NCBI RefSeq assembly: GCF_900199205.1
Contig: NZ_OBMJ01000001.1
Span: forward strand, 7,433,001 to 7,497,000
Direction of reading: 5' to 3'
DNA length: 64,000 nucleotides
Source of the DNA: Streptomyces sp. 1331.2
GTDB lineage: Bacteria; Actinomycetota; Actinomycetes; Streptomycetales; Streptomycetaceae
The notes under the pieces were generated by a model. That model did not search any database and had not been told where the DNA came from. It saw only the letters and a program-made list of their open reading frames with translations. Below are positions 1 through 8,558 of the stretch, piece after piece. The translations under genes were made by a program, and so were the position numbers. Every line of letters starts with the position of its first letter. The first letter of the stretch is position 1.

Positions 1-1811
1 ACGATGTGCGCCAGCGCCTCGGCGCCGATGTTGCCGGCCGTGCTGTTGCCGATCCGGTAGCGGGCCTCGAAGGTCTGGGCCTGCAGCGGCGGCCGCCCCA
101 GCGGGGGCCGGCCGAAGCGGATCAGCCCGTGCCCGGTGTCGTCCACCTCGACGACCAGGTGCAGGTCGTTGGGCCCGCTGTCGAAGAGGTCCGGCACCGG
201 CGAGTACACCTCGGGCGGGCCCGAGCGCGGCCGGGCGGTGACGGTCAGGGACGGGACGGCCGTCTGCGGCCCGCCGGACAGGTCGGTCCGCTCGGTGTCC
301 GGCGCGCCCGCCTGATGGGTCAGCGGGGCGTCCGGCAGCCGCAGCCGGGGGTCGAGCGGCCCGCCGAGCGGCCCGGCGGCCGTCGGGTCCCAGCCCTCCG
401 GGGTGACGTCGATCCCGTCGACGGTGAGGCCGTGGTCGGCCAGCACGGTGTTGCCCCGGCCGAGCGAGACGTCCTCCAGCACGTCGCCGTCGGTCTGCAC
501 GGCGCGGACGCAGACCGGCCGGTCGGGCGCCTCGGCGGCGGCCCACCGGACGGCGAGCAGCGGCAGTTGCGGGTCGGCGTCGTGGGTGCGCCCGGTCAGC
601 CGCACCCGGCCGTCGGGATCCTTGGTGACAGCGGGCAGGTACGCCGGGTCGCTGCCGGGCTGGACGTCGGTCAGCCGGACGACCCAGCGGGCGGTCGGGT
701 CGGCGTCGGCCGCCAGCCCCGTGCGCGGCGAGCGGACCTGCTCCAGGACGAGCAGGTCACCGGCCTTCAGCACCGGCTCGGCGGCGGTCGCGGGGTGCGC
801 CGGGTCCTCGGCCCAGAGCCAGGCGGTGGTGGCGCCGGCCGGGAGCCAGTAGCTGTCCTCGCCCCAGTGGTGCAGGTGCAGTGTGTTGCCGAGCGGATCG
901 GCGGTCAGCTTGTGGGCGGTCTCGAACACCACCGAACCGTCCAGCGGGGGCGTGGCCAGTGCCCGGGCGTCGACCAGTTCGGTCCGGATCCCGGGTGGCG
1001 GGGCGCCGGTCTGGCCGGCCAGCGGGTTCGGGATCGTGGTCAGCAGCCGGGTGCCGCGCGGCACGCTGATCGGCGCGGTGACGGCCAGGTGCACCGCGGT
1101 GGCGGCGTTGCGGCCCTGGTGCAGCGCGTAGTCGACCAGTCGGACGTGCCGGCGCACCGACACCCGGCGGCGGGCGAGCCCGAGGTAGCCCTCCAGCAGG
1201 GCCGCGTCCTGGGCGTAGGACAGCTGGTCGGCGTGGAAGGCCAGCAGTTCGAGCAGGGTGACGGCGAGGTCCGCCGGGTGCCGGTCGGAGAGCGAGGGGT
1301 GGCGCTGGGCCGCGAGGTCCAGCAGCATCCGGCGGAAGCCCGCGAAGTCCTTGGCGGTGACGTCGAGCAGCGGTTCGGGCCCGCCCGGGTCGGCCGGGCC
1401 GGGACCGGGGGCGCGGCAGTCCAGGTCGGAGGGGCAGGTGGCCATGAAGGAGAAGCCGATCCGGCGCAGCACCGGGTCGAGGTCCGGGACGGCCAGCTCC
1501 AGCTCGTACCGGCTGAAGTCGCCCGGCTCGTCGGTGCGCACCAGCAGGGTCCGCGCGTCGGTGACGGAGACCGCCACCACCCGGATGCCGCGGATCCGCT
1601 CGCCGCCCTTGACCAGCACCTGGTCGGGGCGGCTGACCAGCTTGAAGGGGTCCGCGCCGGCGGGCAGGTCGCGCAGCAGGCCGACGGTGAGCCGGCTGTG
1701 GTCGGCGGCATCCACCTCGACGTAGTCGATGCCGTTGCCCCGGTCCTCCTCGACCAGGAGTTCGGCCCGGCGCCGGGTGAGCGGGTCGGGCGGCAGGATC
1801 GCCTCGGTCAT
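1..1811 (-). CDS. eCIS baseplate J-like (gp6/Afp11-type) assembly protein, 3' end outside window
   Basis: The minus-strand reading frame opens at an ATG that overlaps the stop of the gp25 gene (ATGA) and stays open for about 603 codons to the window edge, so the C-terminus is not visible. The N-terminal region starts MTEAILPPDPLTRRRAELL. Around residues 150-210 it carries the block with DLAVTLLELLAFHADQLSY that is typical of putative baseplate assembly proteins of contractile injection systems. In this family the protein forms the wedge that joins hub and sheath. It is the last eCIS gene in view; further baseplate, fibre or tape-measure genes would lie to the left. Family assignment is by recognised sequence pattern, and its number in the Afp nomenclature (11 or 12) is inferred. 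Confidence 0.82.
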   Translation of the reverse strand, partial: MTEAILPPDPLTRRRAELLVEEDRGNGIDYVEVDAADHSRLTVGLLRDLPAGADPFKLVSRPDQVLVKGGERIRGIRVVAVSVTDARTLLVRTDEPGDFSRYELELAVPDLDPVLRRIGFSFMATCPSDLDCRAPGPGPADPGGPEPLLDVTAKDFAGFRRMLLDLAAQRHPSLSDRHPADLAVTLLELLAFHADQLSYAQDAALLEGYLGLARRRVSVRRHVRLVDYALHQGRNAATAVHLAVTAPISVPRGTRLLTTIPNPLAGQTGAPPPGIRTELVDARALATPPLDGSVVFETAHKLTADPLGNTLHLHHWGEDSYWLPAGATTAWLWAEDPAHPATAAEPVLKAGDLLVLEQVRSPRTGLAADADPTARWVVRLTDVQPGSDPAYLPAVTKDPDGRVRLTGRTHDADPQLPLLAVRWAAAEAPDRPVCVRAVQTDGDVLEDVSLGRGNTVLADHGLTVDGIDVTPEGWDPTAAGPLGGPLDPRLRLPDAPLTHQAGAPDTERTDLSGGPQTAVPSLTVTARPRSGPPEVYSPVPDLFDSGPNDLHLVVEVDDTGHGLIRFGRPPLGRPPLQAQTFEARYRIGNSTAGNIGAEALAHI

Positions 1812-2173
1812 GCCGGCACCACCACCTGGACGACGCCGGCGCCGCGGTCGACCCGGCGGCGGTAGGCCACGGTGACCACCAGGGAGCCGTCCTCGCGGGC
1901 CACCGTGTCCACCCGGTCGACGGCCACCAGGTCGTCCGCCCAGGTGTGCAGCTGGGCCTTGATCAGCGCCTGGGTGGCCGTCGCCAGGACGTCCCCGAGC
2001 GGCGCGAAGACGAGCGCGCGCAGCCCGCAGCCGAAGTCCGGGCGCATCACCCGCTCGCCCGGCTCGGTCAGCAGCACCAGTTCGATCAGCTCGCGGACGT
2101 GCCGGTCCGGGTCGGCGCTCGCGGTGCGCCCGGTGCCGTCGACGCGCAGCGGGAAGGAGAGCGGCCCGGTCAC
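1808..2173 (-). CDS. eCIS gp25-like baseplate protein (Afp9-type)
   Basis: This 121-residue protein has the compact length and core pattern of the GPW/gp25 family: an N-terminal strand region, the central EPGERVMRPDFGCGLRALVF motif at residues 37-56, and a C-terminal beta segment. gp25 proteins nucleate sheath assembly on the baseplate in phages, T6SS (TssE) and eCIS. The start is a GTG whose TGA-overlapping arrangement (GTGA) couples it to a 19-codon open frame that links it to the spike gene upstream. Its own stop overlaps the ATG of the baseplate J-like gene. Assignment is firm by motif and context. Confidence 0.9.
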   Translation of the reverse strand: MTGPLSFPLRVDGTGRTASADPDRHVRELIELVLLTEPGERVMRPDFGCGLRALVFAPLGDVLATATQALIKAQLHTWADDLVAVDRVDTVAREDGSLVVTVAYRRRVDRGAGVVQVVVPA

Positions 2174-2229
2174 GACGGCTCCCGGACGACGGGGGTTTGA
2201 GGACGGGCCGTAGGCCGGATTGCTGTCAT
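2170..2229 (-). other. 19-codon open frame between spike and gp25 genes
   Basis: An ATG six bases after the spike stop opens a 19-codon frame (MTAIRPTARPQTPVVREPS) that ends exactly in the GTGA overlap with the gp25 start. No strong ribosome site of its own is visible. It could be a translational-coupling relay, the vestige of a longer protein (a PAAR-type tip gene would be expected near here in many eCIS loci), or chance. Nothing in the peptide identifies a function. Confidence 0.3.
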
Positions 2230-2234
2230 CTGCG

Positions 2235-2936
2235 CTACTCCACCAGGTTCTTGACGCTGAGCAGGGCCGGTGTGGGCGGCGGCACCTGGGCGACCGGCGG
2301 GGTCGGCACCACGGGCACCGGCCCGGCGACCATGCCCGGGTGGATGTGGGTGTTGACGAGTGTGGCGAGCTGGGTCAGGTAGCTCAGCAGCTGGGTGCCG
2401 AGGACGGCCGGCTCGGCGGCCTGCCGCCCGTGGCTGACCAGCGGGGCCTCCAGGGTGACCTGGGTGAGCGCCTGCAGCGTCACCTGGCCGGAGTCCGCCT
2501 TGATCTCCAGCAGGTTCTGTCCGGTCAGGTCGCTGACCGTCAGGGTGTGGCCGTCGTCGTCCAGGCTCACCGTCAGGCCCGTCTCGCTGACCAGCTCGCG
2601 CCGGCCCGGGCTGGGCAGCGGCGAGGTCGGCGCGCCGGGCGCCTCCAGCGGCCCCCACCAGCAGCCGGTCCAGATCGGGCGGGACGGATCGCCGGCCTCG
2701 AACTCGACCCAGAGCGGGGAGCCGACCGGCGGCACGGTGTACAGGCCCGAGCGCTGCCCCGCGTACGGGGTGCAGGGCAGGGCCCAGCCGGTCTCGACGT
2801 CGCCGAGCACCTCGGGCACCTTGGCCTTCAGCCGCCCCGACTTCAGCGGGTCGTCGACACTGGTGACCTCCCCCCGGTACTTGCCGAAGTAGCGGTCGGT
2901 GCTCGCCCCGATCGCCAGCAGTGCGTGGTCCAGCAC
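2235..2936 (-). CDS. eCIS spike needle, gp5/VgrG OB-domain protein (baseplate protein V-like)
   Basis: The 233-residue protein reads as the gp5-like half of a split VgrG. Residues 18-110 look like the OB-fold baseplate assembly protein V domain (YFGKYRGEVTSVDDPLKSGR, then ETGWALPCTPYAG and SPLWVEFEAGDPSRPIWTG). A short beta-helical repeat region with periodic valines follows (about residues 120-165), and the tail is Pro-rich. It starts at a GTG six bases after the stop of the hub gene, so the two are co-translated partners. The OB domain sits on the hub trimer and the beta region forms the membrane-piercing needle. The length is shorter than fused VgrG proteins because the hub is encoded separately. 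Confidence 0.87.
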   Translation of the reverse strand: MLDHALLAIGASTDRYFGKYRGEVTSVDDPLKSGRLKAKVPEVLGDVETGWALPCTPYAGQRSGLYTVPPVGSPLWVEFEAGDPSRPIWTGCWWGPLEAPGAPTSPLPSPGRRELVSETGLTVSLDDDGHTLTVSDLTGQNLLEIKADSGQVTLQALTQVTLEAPLVSHGRQAAEPAVLGTQLLSYLTQLATLVNTHIHPGMVAGPVPVVPTPPVAQVPPPTPALLSVKNLVE

Positions 2937-2942
2937 GGTCGT

Positions 2943-4043
2943 TCAGCCTCCCAGTGCGCCGAGCAGTCCCGAATCGCCCACCGCGTTGCGCACCGCGGTG
3001 AAGCGTTGGCTGTAGGCCCTGGGGGTGATCCGGTGCACGACCTTGCGGACCAGCCACGGCCCGCTGTAGGCGGGGCCCGCCCCGGCCAGCCGGATCGGGT
3101 CGCCGGGGCGCAGCGGTCCGACCGAGGCGTCCACCGTCCCCTCCGCGACGATCGCCAGGGCCGCCCGGTCGACCAGGGCCTGGGCCGCGGTGCGCAGGTC
3201 CCCCGCGCCGGTCAGGGCGGTGCCGGTGAGCCGGGTGACCGGGGTCGGGCTCAGCCCGGAGAGCACGCTGGTGCCGCCGGTGGTGGAGCTGACGGCCGTC
3301 ACCTCGGCGCTCTGACCGCTGTGCCGCAGGTCCATCGCGTCCGCGGTGACGGTGGTGGCGCGCAGCATGTCGTGGCCGATCCGCAGGTCGGTGACCCCGC
3401 TCGCGCTGCCGGCCCGTACGGCGAGCGTGGCGACCGGCAGGCCCTCGGCCGAGACCTGGTGGAAGTGGCCGACCTCGATGCCGGTGTTGGCCTGCGGCAG
3501 GGTGAACACCTCGAAGCCGTTGCGCCGGGCGAGCCGGCGCAGGAAGCGGATGTCGCTGCCGCGCTGCACCGTGGTGCCCTCGGGCTCGATCAGCACCGGA
3601 CCGGTCGGCGAGACCTGGGGGACGAGCTTGTAGCCGGCGAAGATCTGGGCCGCGATCACGGCGTCCGGCAGGTTGGGCCAGGCCTGGGTGCGGTCCTGGA
3701 GGTTCATCAGGCCGGTGGCGTCGAGGCCGCCGACCTCCACCGAGGAGTCCCCGGCGTTCTCCCCGTACACCACGGAGCGGGTCGCCGCGTACCCGGCGAA
3801 GAGGAAGACCGGCAGGGGGACGGTGCCGATGACGGCTCCGATCCGCACGCTCTGCCCGGCGCTGAACCGGTCGGCTTCGAGCAGCGGCCACTCGCCGCGC
3901 GGGGACAGCCCGGTGCCCAGCCGCAGCCGGAAGGTGCCTGGCGCGTCCAGGGTGGTCTCGACGACCAGCTCCTGCAGCGCGTCCAGGACCTCGCCCGGGG
4001 CGGGGGCGTTGTCGACCAGCAGGACGACGGTCACGGCCGTCAC
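2943..4043 (-). CDS. eCIS spike hub, gp27/phage late-control D-like protein
   Basis: The 366-residue protein starts at a GTG that overlaps the stop of the LysM gene (GTGA). Motifs such as GSDIRFLRRLARRNGFEVF (about residue 170) and the C-terminal GDPIRLAGAGPAYSGPWLVRKVVHR are characteristic of the phage late control gene D / gp27-like hub that forms the base of the central spike. It is followed six bases later by the gp5-like needle gene, so hub and needle are two chains here rather than one VgrG. A longer open frame extends upstream, but that part overlaps the LysM gene and lacks a start with a ribosome site. Confidence 0.87.
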   Translation of the reverse strand: MTAVTVVLLVDNAPAPGEVLDALQELVVETTLDAPGTFRLRLGTGLSPRGEWPLLEADRFSAGQSVRIGAVIGTVPLPVFLFAGYAATRSVVYGENAGDSSVEVGGLDATGLMNLQDRTQAWPNLPDAVIAAQIFAGYKLVPQVSPTGPVLIEPEGTTVQRGSDIRFLRRLARRNGFEVFTLPQANTGIEVGHFHQVSAEGLPVATLAVRAGSASGVTDLRIGHDMLRATTVTADAMDLRHSGQSAEVTAVSSTTGGTSVLSGLSPTPVTRLTGTALTGAGDLRTAAQALVDRAALAIVAEGTVDASVGPLRPGDPIRLAGAGPAYSGPWLVRKVVHRITPRAYSQRFTAVRNAVGDSGLLGALGG

Positions 4044-4345
4044 GACAGCGCCTCCGGCGAGACGGGCTGCGGCAGCTCGATCGGCGTGCCGGGCGGCTCC
4101 AGCACCGCCGCCGGGCCGGCGGACGCGGTGGCCGGGTTGGCGTCGACGATCCGCCACCAGGCACCCGGGTCGCCGTACGCCCGGTACGCGAGCAGGTCCA
4201 GCCGGTCGTGCGGCCGGGTCGCGCCGGTGACGGTCGGGCCGGTGGCCGGCGGTACCCGCAGGGTCACCCACGGCCGGGCCCGGCCCCGCTCGTCGACGTG
4301 CACCGCCGACGGGACGTCCCGGTAGCGGCTTCCGGGGTCGGACAT
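4040..4345 (-). CDS. eCIS LysM-domain baseplate protein (Afp7/tail X-like)
   Basis: This small 101-residue protein contains a LysM-like segment, RPHDRLDLLAYRAYGDPGAWWRIVDANP at about residues 44-71, followed by a short proline-rich tail (PGTPIELPQP). This is the pattern of tail protein X-type proteins that sit between hub and tube in contractile systems. The ATG is preceded by AGGAGG five bases upstream. The stop overlaps the GTG of the hub gene. Binding to peptidoglycan is not implied; in these machines LysM modules usually act as inner baseplate adaptors. Confidence 0.85.
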   Translation of the reverse strand: MSDPGSRYRDVPSAVHVDERGRARPWVTLRVPPATGPTVTGATRPHDRLDLLAYRAYGDPGAWWRIVDANPATASAGPAAVLEPPGTPIELPQPVSPEALS

Positions 4346-4385
4346 CGGGCCTCCTGCGAAGGACGGGTAGGGCGGCTGCGGGCGG

Positions 4386-5054
4386 TCAGAGCGGAAGGAC
4401 GGACGGCGCCTGCGCGGCGGACTGCGCGGTGTTCACGGCCGAGAACACCTCCCGGGCCACCGCGTGCACGTCGGCGAGCGCACTGATGAACACGGGAGCG
4501 GCCTTGAGCTCGTCCTGGCTGAGCGTGGTGAGCTGGAGTTCCGCGCGGGCGCTGATCGGGTTCAGCCTGGCGTCGAAGGCCTGCTCGGTGACGGACAGCC
4601 CGGCCACCTTGACCGGCAGCACCCGCCCCGCGCCCCAGACCAGCACCGTCCAGTTCAGCCCCTGCGGCGTGATGACGGCCAGCCCGATCTCCGCCTGGAG
4701 CTTCGTCAACTTGGCCAGCACGGTGGAGGGGTGGATCAGCTGCTCGATCGCCGAGATCACCGGCAGCAGCCCGCTGACCACCGTGACCGGATTGGCGGCC
4801 GGGTGCTCCAGCTGGTCGGCGGCGTCCAGCGCGAGCGAGACGGTCAGCGTCTCGACGGGCGTGGTCGCGGGAGTCTGCGACTCGCCCGCCCCGGCGGGCG
4901 GCTTCGCCCCGACGGCCTGCCCCAGGTCGAAGCGCCGTGCGAGGGAGTCCGGGTTCAGCGGGAACACGATCAGCTGCACCGGGACGGGCGCGACCGACCC
5001 GAACACCAACAGCGCCCCCTTGGTGAGCCGCGGCCGGCCGGGAAACTCGCTCAT
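4386..5054 (-). CDS. eCIS CIS-tube/LysM-type inner baseplate protein
   Basis: The 222-residue protein begins MSEFPGRPRLTKGALLVFG. Residues 11-60 contain the KGALLVFGSVAPVPVQLIVFPLNP segment that recurs at the start of contractile injection system tube-like/LysM proteins, and the middle holds the conserved-type stretch for a beta-barrel adaptor that joins tube to hub. The ATG was chosen because GGGG lies seven bases upstream; a TTG four codons earlier has no ribosome site. It lies 22 bases after the cargo gene and 40 bases before the LysM gene. Assignment to Afp7-like adaptors is by recognised pattern. Confidence 0.8.
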   Translation of the reverse strand: MSEFPGRPRLTKGALLVFGSVAPVPVQLIVFPLNPDSLARRFDLGQAVGAKPPAGAGESQTPATTPVETLTVSLALDAADQLEHPAANPVTVVSGLLPVISAIEQLIHPSTVLAKLTKLQAEIGLAVITPQGLNWTVLVWGAGRVLPVKVAGLSVTEQAFDARLNPISARAELQLTTLSQDELKAAPVFISALADVHAVAREVFSAVNTAQSAAQAPSVLPL

Positions 5055-5076
5055 CGACAACCCCAATCCCGTGCAT

Positions 5077-8000
5077 CTACAACTTCAGCCCGCTGCGGAC
5101 CCGGTCGGTGATCTGCCCGGCCAGCGCCAACACGTCGATCTTCGGGGTGATCCACTGGATGTCCTTCGCCTCCGGCAGCCGCAGCGGCTTGTCGGACTCG
5201 TAGTCGAACGGCGCGATCAGCCCGAACTCCAGCCCGGTGTCGAACGCGTAGGCGGCGAGCTCGTACGGCCAGCTCTTCTCGCCCAGCAGCCGCGCCTTGG
5301 CCGTGATGTCCGCCGTGATGGCGAGGGTGAGCACCGGCTGTACCTTGATCTGCGCCTGCGCGTGGAAGGCCAGCACCTTCCGGGCGTACACCAGCTCCGC
5401 CTCCGCGTTCAACCCGCCCCTGAGCAGCACCCCGCCGGTGACGCTGATGCCGCCGGTGATGCTGGCCACGCCCGCCGAGAGGCCGGCCGCCGCCCGCAAC
5501 CGCAGCTCCAGGCCCGCCTCGGCAGGGAGCACCAGCCGGGCCTTGGCCCCGACCTTCAGGTCGGTGTCGGCCTCCAGCGGGTTGAAGGCCGCCGAGAGCA
5601 CCAGGTCCCTGATCTCGCCCGGCCCGAAGCTGTACCGGAACGCCGCTGCGGCGCTCAGCTGCGCCACCAGGCCGAGCGAGACCGGGCCGAGCGGCACGGC
5701 GAAGAGCGGGATCTCCGGGAACGGGATGTCGAAGATCTGGTAGCGGTTGCCCCGCGGTTCCAGGAACCGGTACGGCGGGAAGCGCAGCTCGCCCTCGACC
5801 CGCAGCAGCTGGTCGGGGGAGAGCAGCACGGCGGCCCGGCCGACCAGGCCGGGCCGGATCTGCAGCTCGACCTCGCCCTTGCCCGAGATCCGCCCCTCCC
5901 GGTCGAGGACGGCTTCGAGTTTCCCGCTCACCCGGTCGCGCTTGAGCTTGATCGAGCCCTTGCCGGTGAAGTGGCCCTCGTCGTAGCCGAGTTCCATCTC
6001 GCCGTCGAGGCCGAGGACGGTGAAGGTGGTGTGCCCCGAGCCGGTGACCCGCTCGCCGTCGTAGGAGGCCCGCAGGTCGAACGGGTTCAGGCCGGGCACG
6101 GTGACGGTGCCGTGCCCGGTGTAGACCAGGTGGTCGCCGCGCCTGGCCACCTTGAGGTCGATCGGGGTGCCCAGCACCGACAGGTTGACCTCCCCGCTCG
6201 CGCCCCAGCGGCCGCCCGCGAAGTCGACCACCACCGAGCCGCCGGTCACCAGCCCGGCGCGGGGCGTGGCCCGCAGGTCCAGCCGCCCGGTCACCCCGGT
6301 GTCCGGGCGGTACCTCACCTTGGCCTCGGCCCGGTCCAGTCCGGGGACGGTGGCGTGCAGCGTGCCGGTCGCGAACAGCCCGGCGGTGTCCGCCTCCGCG
6401 TTCAGGTCGCCGGTGACGACCCGGGCGAGTTCGAAGCCCAGGTGCCCGCCGGCCGTGAAGCCCGGCCCGAGGGAGATCGCCAGCGAGGTGTCGGTGAGCT
6501 TGAACGGCGGCAGCGAGAGCGCGTCCAGGGGCGGGCTCACCGAGGCGTGCAGCCCCTGGCTGTCCAGGGTGACATCGATCGGCCTGCGGTTCAGCAGCGG
6601 GATGCTCGGGGTGATCGCGCCCTTGCCGACCAGCCCCTCCTCGGCCATCCGCAGGTCCAGGTGGCCGGTGCTCAGGTACGGGTAGGTGAACTCGATCCGC
6701 TTGCCCTTGTCTGGGAAAGCCAGCCGGCCGGTGGCGCCCGGGTCCACCACGTTCAGGCGGAAGTCGCCGCCGCCCTTGAGCGGGTTGACCGCCAGCGGGA
6801 GCCGGGTGCCGGCCCGGACGTCCTCGAAGTTCGCGGTGACGGTGTCGTGGTGGTGGTCCACGGTCCGGTGCAGCGACTTCAGCCCCATGCCCGGGATCAG
6901 CTCGCGCGCCGCATGGTTGGCCTGGTCGCCGGCGATCGGGTCCGGTACGGTCGGCCGGATCTCGGGGGCCACCCGTAGCACGTGGGAGGCGGCCCCGGCC
7001 GAGAGCGGGTAGGGCGTCCGGTCGGCGAAGGCCTTCTCCAGCCTGGCGACGTCGGCCTGGTGAGGCCGGCTGCCGGCCTGCAGGTCGGCCAGGGCGGTGT
7101 TGTGCACGGCGAGGGAGTTCACCGCCCGGCCGCGGCGCCTCGCGATCACCGCGTCCTGCTGCTCCGGTGCGACGGGCAGAGTCTCCAGGGCCGGCGCCTC
7201 GTAGGTGCCCTGCTGGACGACGTCGGAGAAGCGCAGGGTCAGACTGCGGGGCCTGAAGTCGGGGTTCTGCTGGTTGAGCGCCTTGACGACTTGGCTCGCG
7301 GCGTTGCGCAGATCGGTCCAGATCCTGCGCCCGCTCGCCATGTTGTCCTTGGCGTCGTGCGGCGCGAGGTTGTTCGGCAGGTTGGTGCCGCCCAGCTGGA
7401 GCTCGATGACGTGGTCGATCTGGGTCTTGTCGGCCTGTGACGCCGGCCGGAACTCCCCGGCGTCCTGCTTCTTCCCGCCCGCCTCGTACCACCACTGGCG
7501 GGCCAGCTCCGCGGGCCACTTGACGCGCTGAAGCCAGAGCGCGCGCAGTTCGTCGGTCGGTGCGCGCTTCTCCCACAGTTCGGCCCGGATGTACCTGCCG
7601 CTGACGTCGGTGACGGCCTGCAGGGCCCCGCCGTCCTTGGCGTTCATCGCGGCCAGCGCCTGGTACTCCTTCTGCCACGGGCCCTTCTCCCGGGGGAGGA
7701 CGAAGGCACCCAGGTCCACCAGGACGACGGTCGGGTCCTCCGGCAGCTGCCGCACCGTCTCGACGGTGCGCTGCTGGCCCGCGTAGGTGACGGTGAAGGG
7801 CTGCCAGACGGTGGCGGGCGGCGGGTTCTCCTCGGCCCGGCCGAGGAAGGGCGCGGTCGCCCGCTGCCAGGACCAGCCGGGCGGCAGCGGGCGCTCCGAC
7901 AGTGCCGCGGCGTGCTCGGCCTGCCGCTCCAACGCGGCCGAGGCGGCGGGCAGGTGGTTGCCGCCCGCGGCGAGCAGGTTCGGGGCGTGCGCGCGGCCGC

Positions 8001-8271
8001 CGTGCTGGGCGACGTGGGCGAGCTCATGGGCGATCAGCGCACGGCCGGGGGCGGTGAGCGGGTCGTAGGAGCCGTGCGCGAAGACGACGTCGTGGCCGAC
8101 GGTGTACGCGCGGGCCCCCAGGGCGCGGGCGGCGGCGTCGGCCTCCGGGCCGGTGTGCACCCGCACGGGCGTGAAGTCGTGCCGGAGGTTGGCGGACAGT
8201 CGGTCGCGGGTGCCCGCCTCCAGTGGCCGGCCCCCTCCGGCGAGGCCGGGGCCGGCGGACAGGGAGGTCAT
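5077..8271 (-). CDS. eCIS-associated DUF4157 protein with HNH-like motif and long beta-repeat region; candidate cargo/toxin
   Basis: This 1064-residue protein is the largest in the operon. Residues 24-95 match the eCIS core domain DUF4157, with a zincin signature HELAH at 82-86 preceded by YTVGHDVVFAHGSYDP. Residues 285-310 read IDHVIELQLGG, then TN, NNL and DN. This resembles the D-H, N-NL and final N/H of HNH nucleases, so a nuclease module is inferred. From about residue 430 to 1000 the sequence is a series of beta-rich repeats with alternating glycines and hydrophobics (GTVTVPGLNPFDLRASYDG is one), with no signal peptide. DUF4157 proteins are strongly tied to eCIS loci and many are payloads. 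The start ATG overlaps the small upstream gene (ATGA). Whether the metalloprotease-like motif is active is unknown. Confidence 0.8.
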   Translation of the reverse strand: MTSLSAGPGLAGGGRPLEAGTRDRLSANLRHDFTPVRVHTGPEADAAARALGARAYTVGHDVVFAHGSYDPLTAPGRALIAHELAHVAQHGGRAHAPNLLAAGGNHLPAASAALERQAEHAAALSERPLPPGWSWQRATAPFLGRAEENPPPATVWQPFTVTYAGQQRTVETVRQLPEDPTVVLVDLGAFVLPREKGPWQKEYQALAAMNAKDGGALQAVTDVSGRYIRAELWEKRAPTDELRALWLQRVKWPAELARQWWYEAGGKKQDAGEFRPASQADKTQIDHVIELQLGGTNLPNNLAPHDAKDNMASGRRIWTDLRNAASQVVKALNQQNPDFRPRSLTLRFSDVVQQGTYEAPALETLPVAPEQQDAVIARRRGRAVNSLAVHNTALADLQAGSRPHQADVARLEKAFADRTPYPLSAGAASHVLRVAPEIRPTVPDPIAGDQANHAARELIPGMGLKSLHRTVDHHHDTVTANFEDVRAGTRLPLAVNPLKGGGDFRLNVVDPGATGRLAFPDKGKRIEFTYPYLSTGHLDLRMAEEGLVGKGAITPSIPLLNRRPIDVTLDSQGLHASVSPPLDALSLPPFKLTDTSLAISLGPGFTAGGHLGFELARVVTGDLNAEADTAGLFATGTLHATVPGLDRAEAKVRYRPDTGVTGRLDLRATPRAGLVTGGSVVVDFAGGRWGASGEVNLSVLGTPIDLKVARRGDHLVYTGHGTVTVPGLNPFDLRASYDGERVTGSGHTTFTVLGLDGEMELGYDEGHFTGKGSIKLKRDRVSGKLEAVLDREGRISGKGEVELQIRPGLVGRAAVLLSPDQLLRVEGELRFPPYRFLEPRGNRYQIFDIPFPEIPLFAVPLGPVSLGLVAQLSAAAAFRYSFGPGEIRDLVLSAAFNPLEADTDLKVGAKARLVLPAEAGLELRLRAAAGLSAGVASITGGISVTGGVLLRGGLNAEAELVYARKVLAFHAQAQIKVQPVLTLAITADITAKARLLGEKSWPYELAAYAFDTGLEFGLIAPFDYESDKPLRLPEAKDIQWITPKIDVLALAGQITDRVRSGLKL

Positions 8272-8558
8272 CGCCGCACCGCCCTCGCCACGGCCTCCGC
8301 CAGCTCCCGCCCCAGCCGCTCGCCGCCCGGGCCCCGGACGGGGGACTCCGGGTCGTCCGGGCCCGGCACCCGGGCGTCGGTCACCGGGGTGCGCGGCGCC
8401 GCCGGATCGGCCAGCAGCTCCGCCAACCGGCGGCGGAAGACCTCCAGCACCTGCGGCACGTCCGCCTCCCGCACGCCGCGCAGTACCAGGTGCTCGATCT
8501 CCACCTCGATCGGCGCGGTGGCGCCGCCGCCCGCCCACGGCCCGGCCGGAACACTCAT
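8268..8558 (-). CDS. small eCIS-operon protein, unknown function
   Basis: The 96-residue protein starts MSVPAGPWAGGGA and has a recognisable middle segment, IEVEIEHLVLRGVREADVPQVLEVFRRRLAELL (about residues 18-50): a short strand followed by an amphipathic helix. The Pro/Asp-rich C-terminal half is probably flexible. Both ends are coupled, with its ATG overlapping the stop of the AAA+ ATPase and its stop overlapping the ATG of the DUF4157 gene. Position between ATPase and cargo suggests an adaptor or loading factor, but this is inference from order alone. Confidence 0.72.
   Translation of the reverse strand: MSVPAGPWAGGGATAPIEVEIEHLVLRGVREADVPQVLEVFRRRLAELLADPAAPRTPVTDARVPGPDDPESPVRGPGGERLGRELAEAVARAVRR

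Noticed and set aside
6..1865. A 619-codon plus-strand open frame
   Set aside because: It is the complement of the baseplate J-like gene; composition is Gly/Arg/Val-rich without domains, whereas the minus frame gives recognisable protein motifs.
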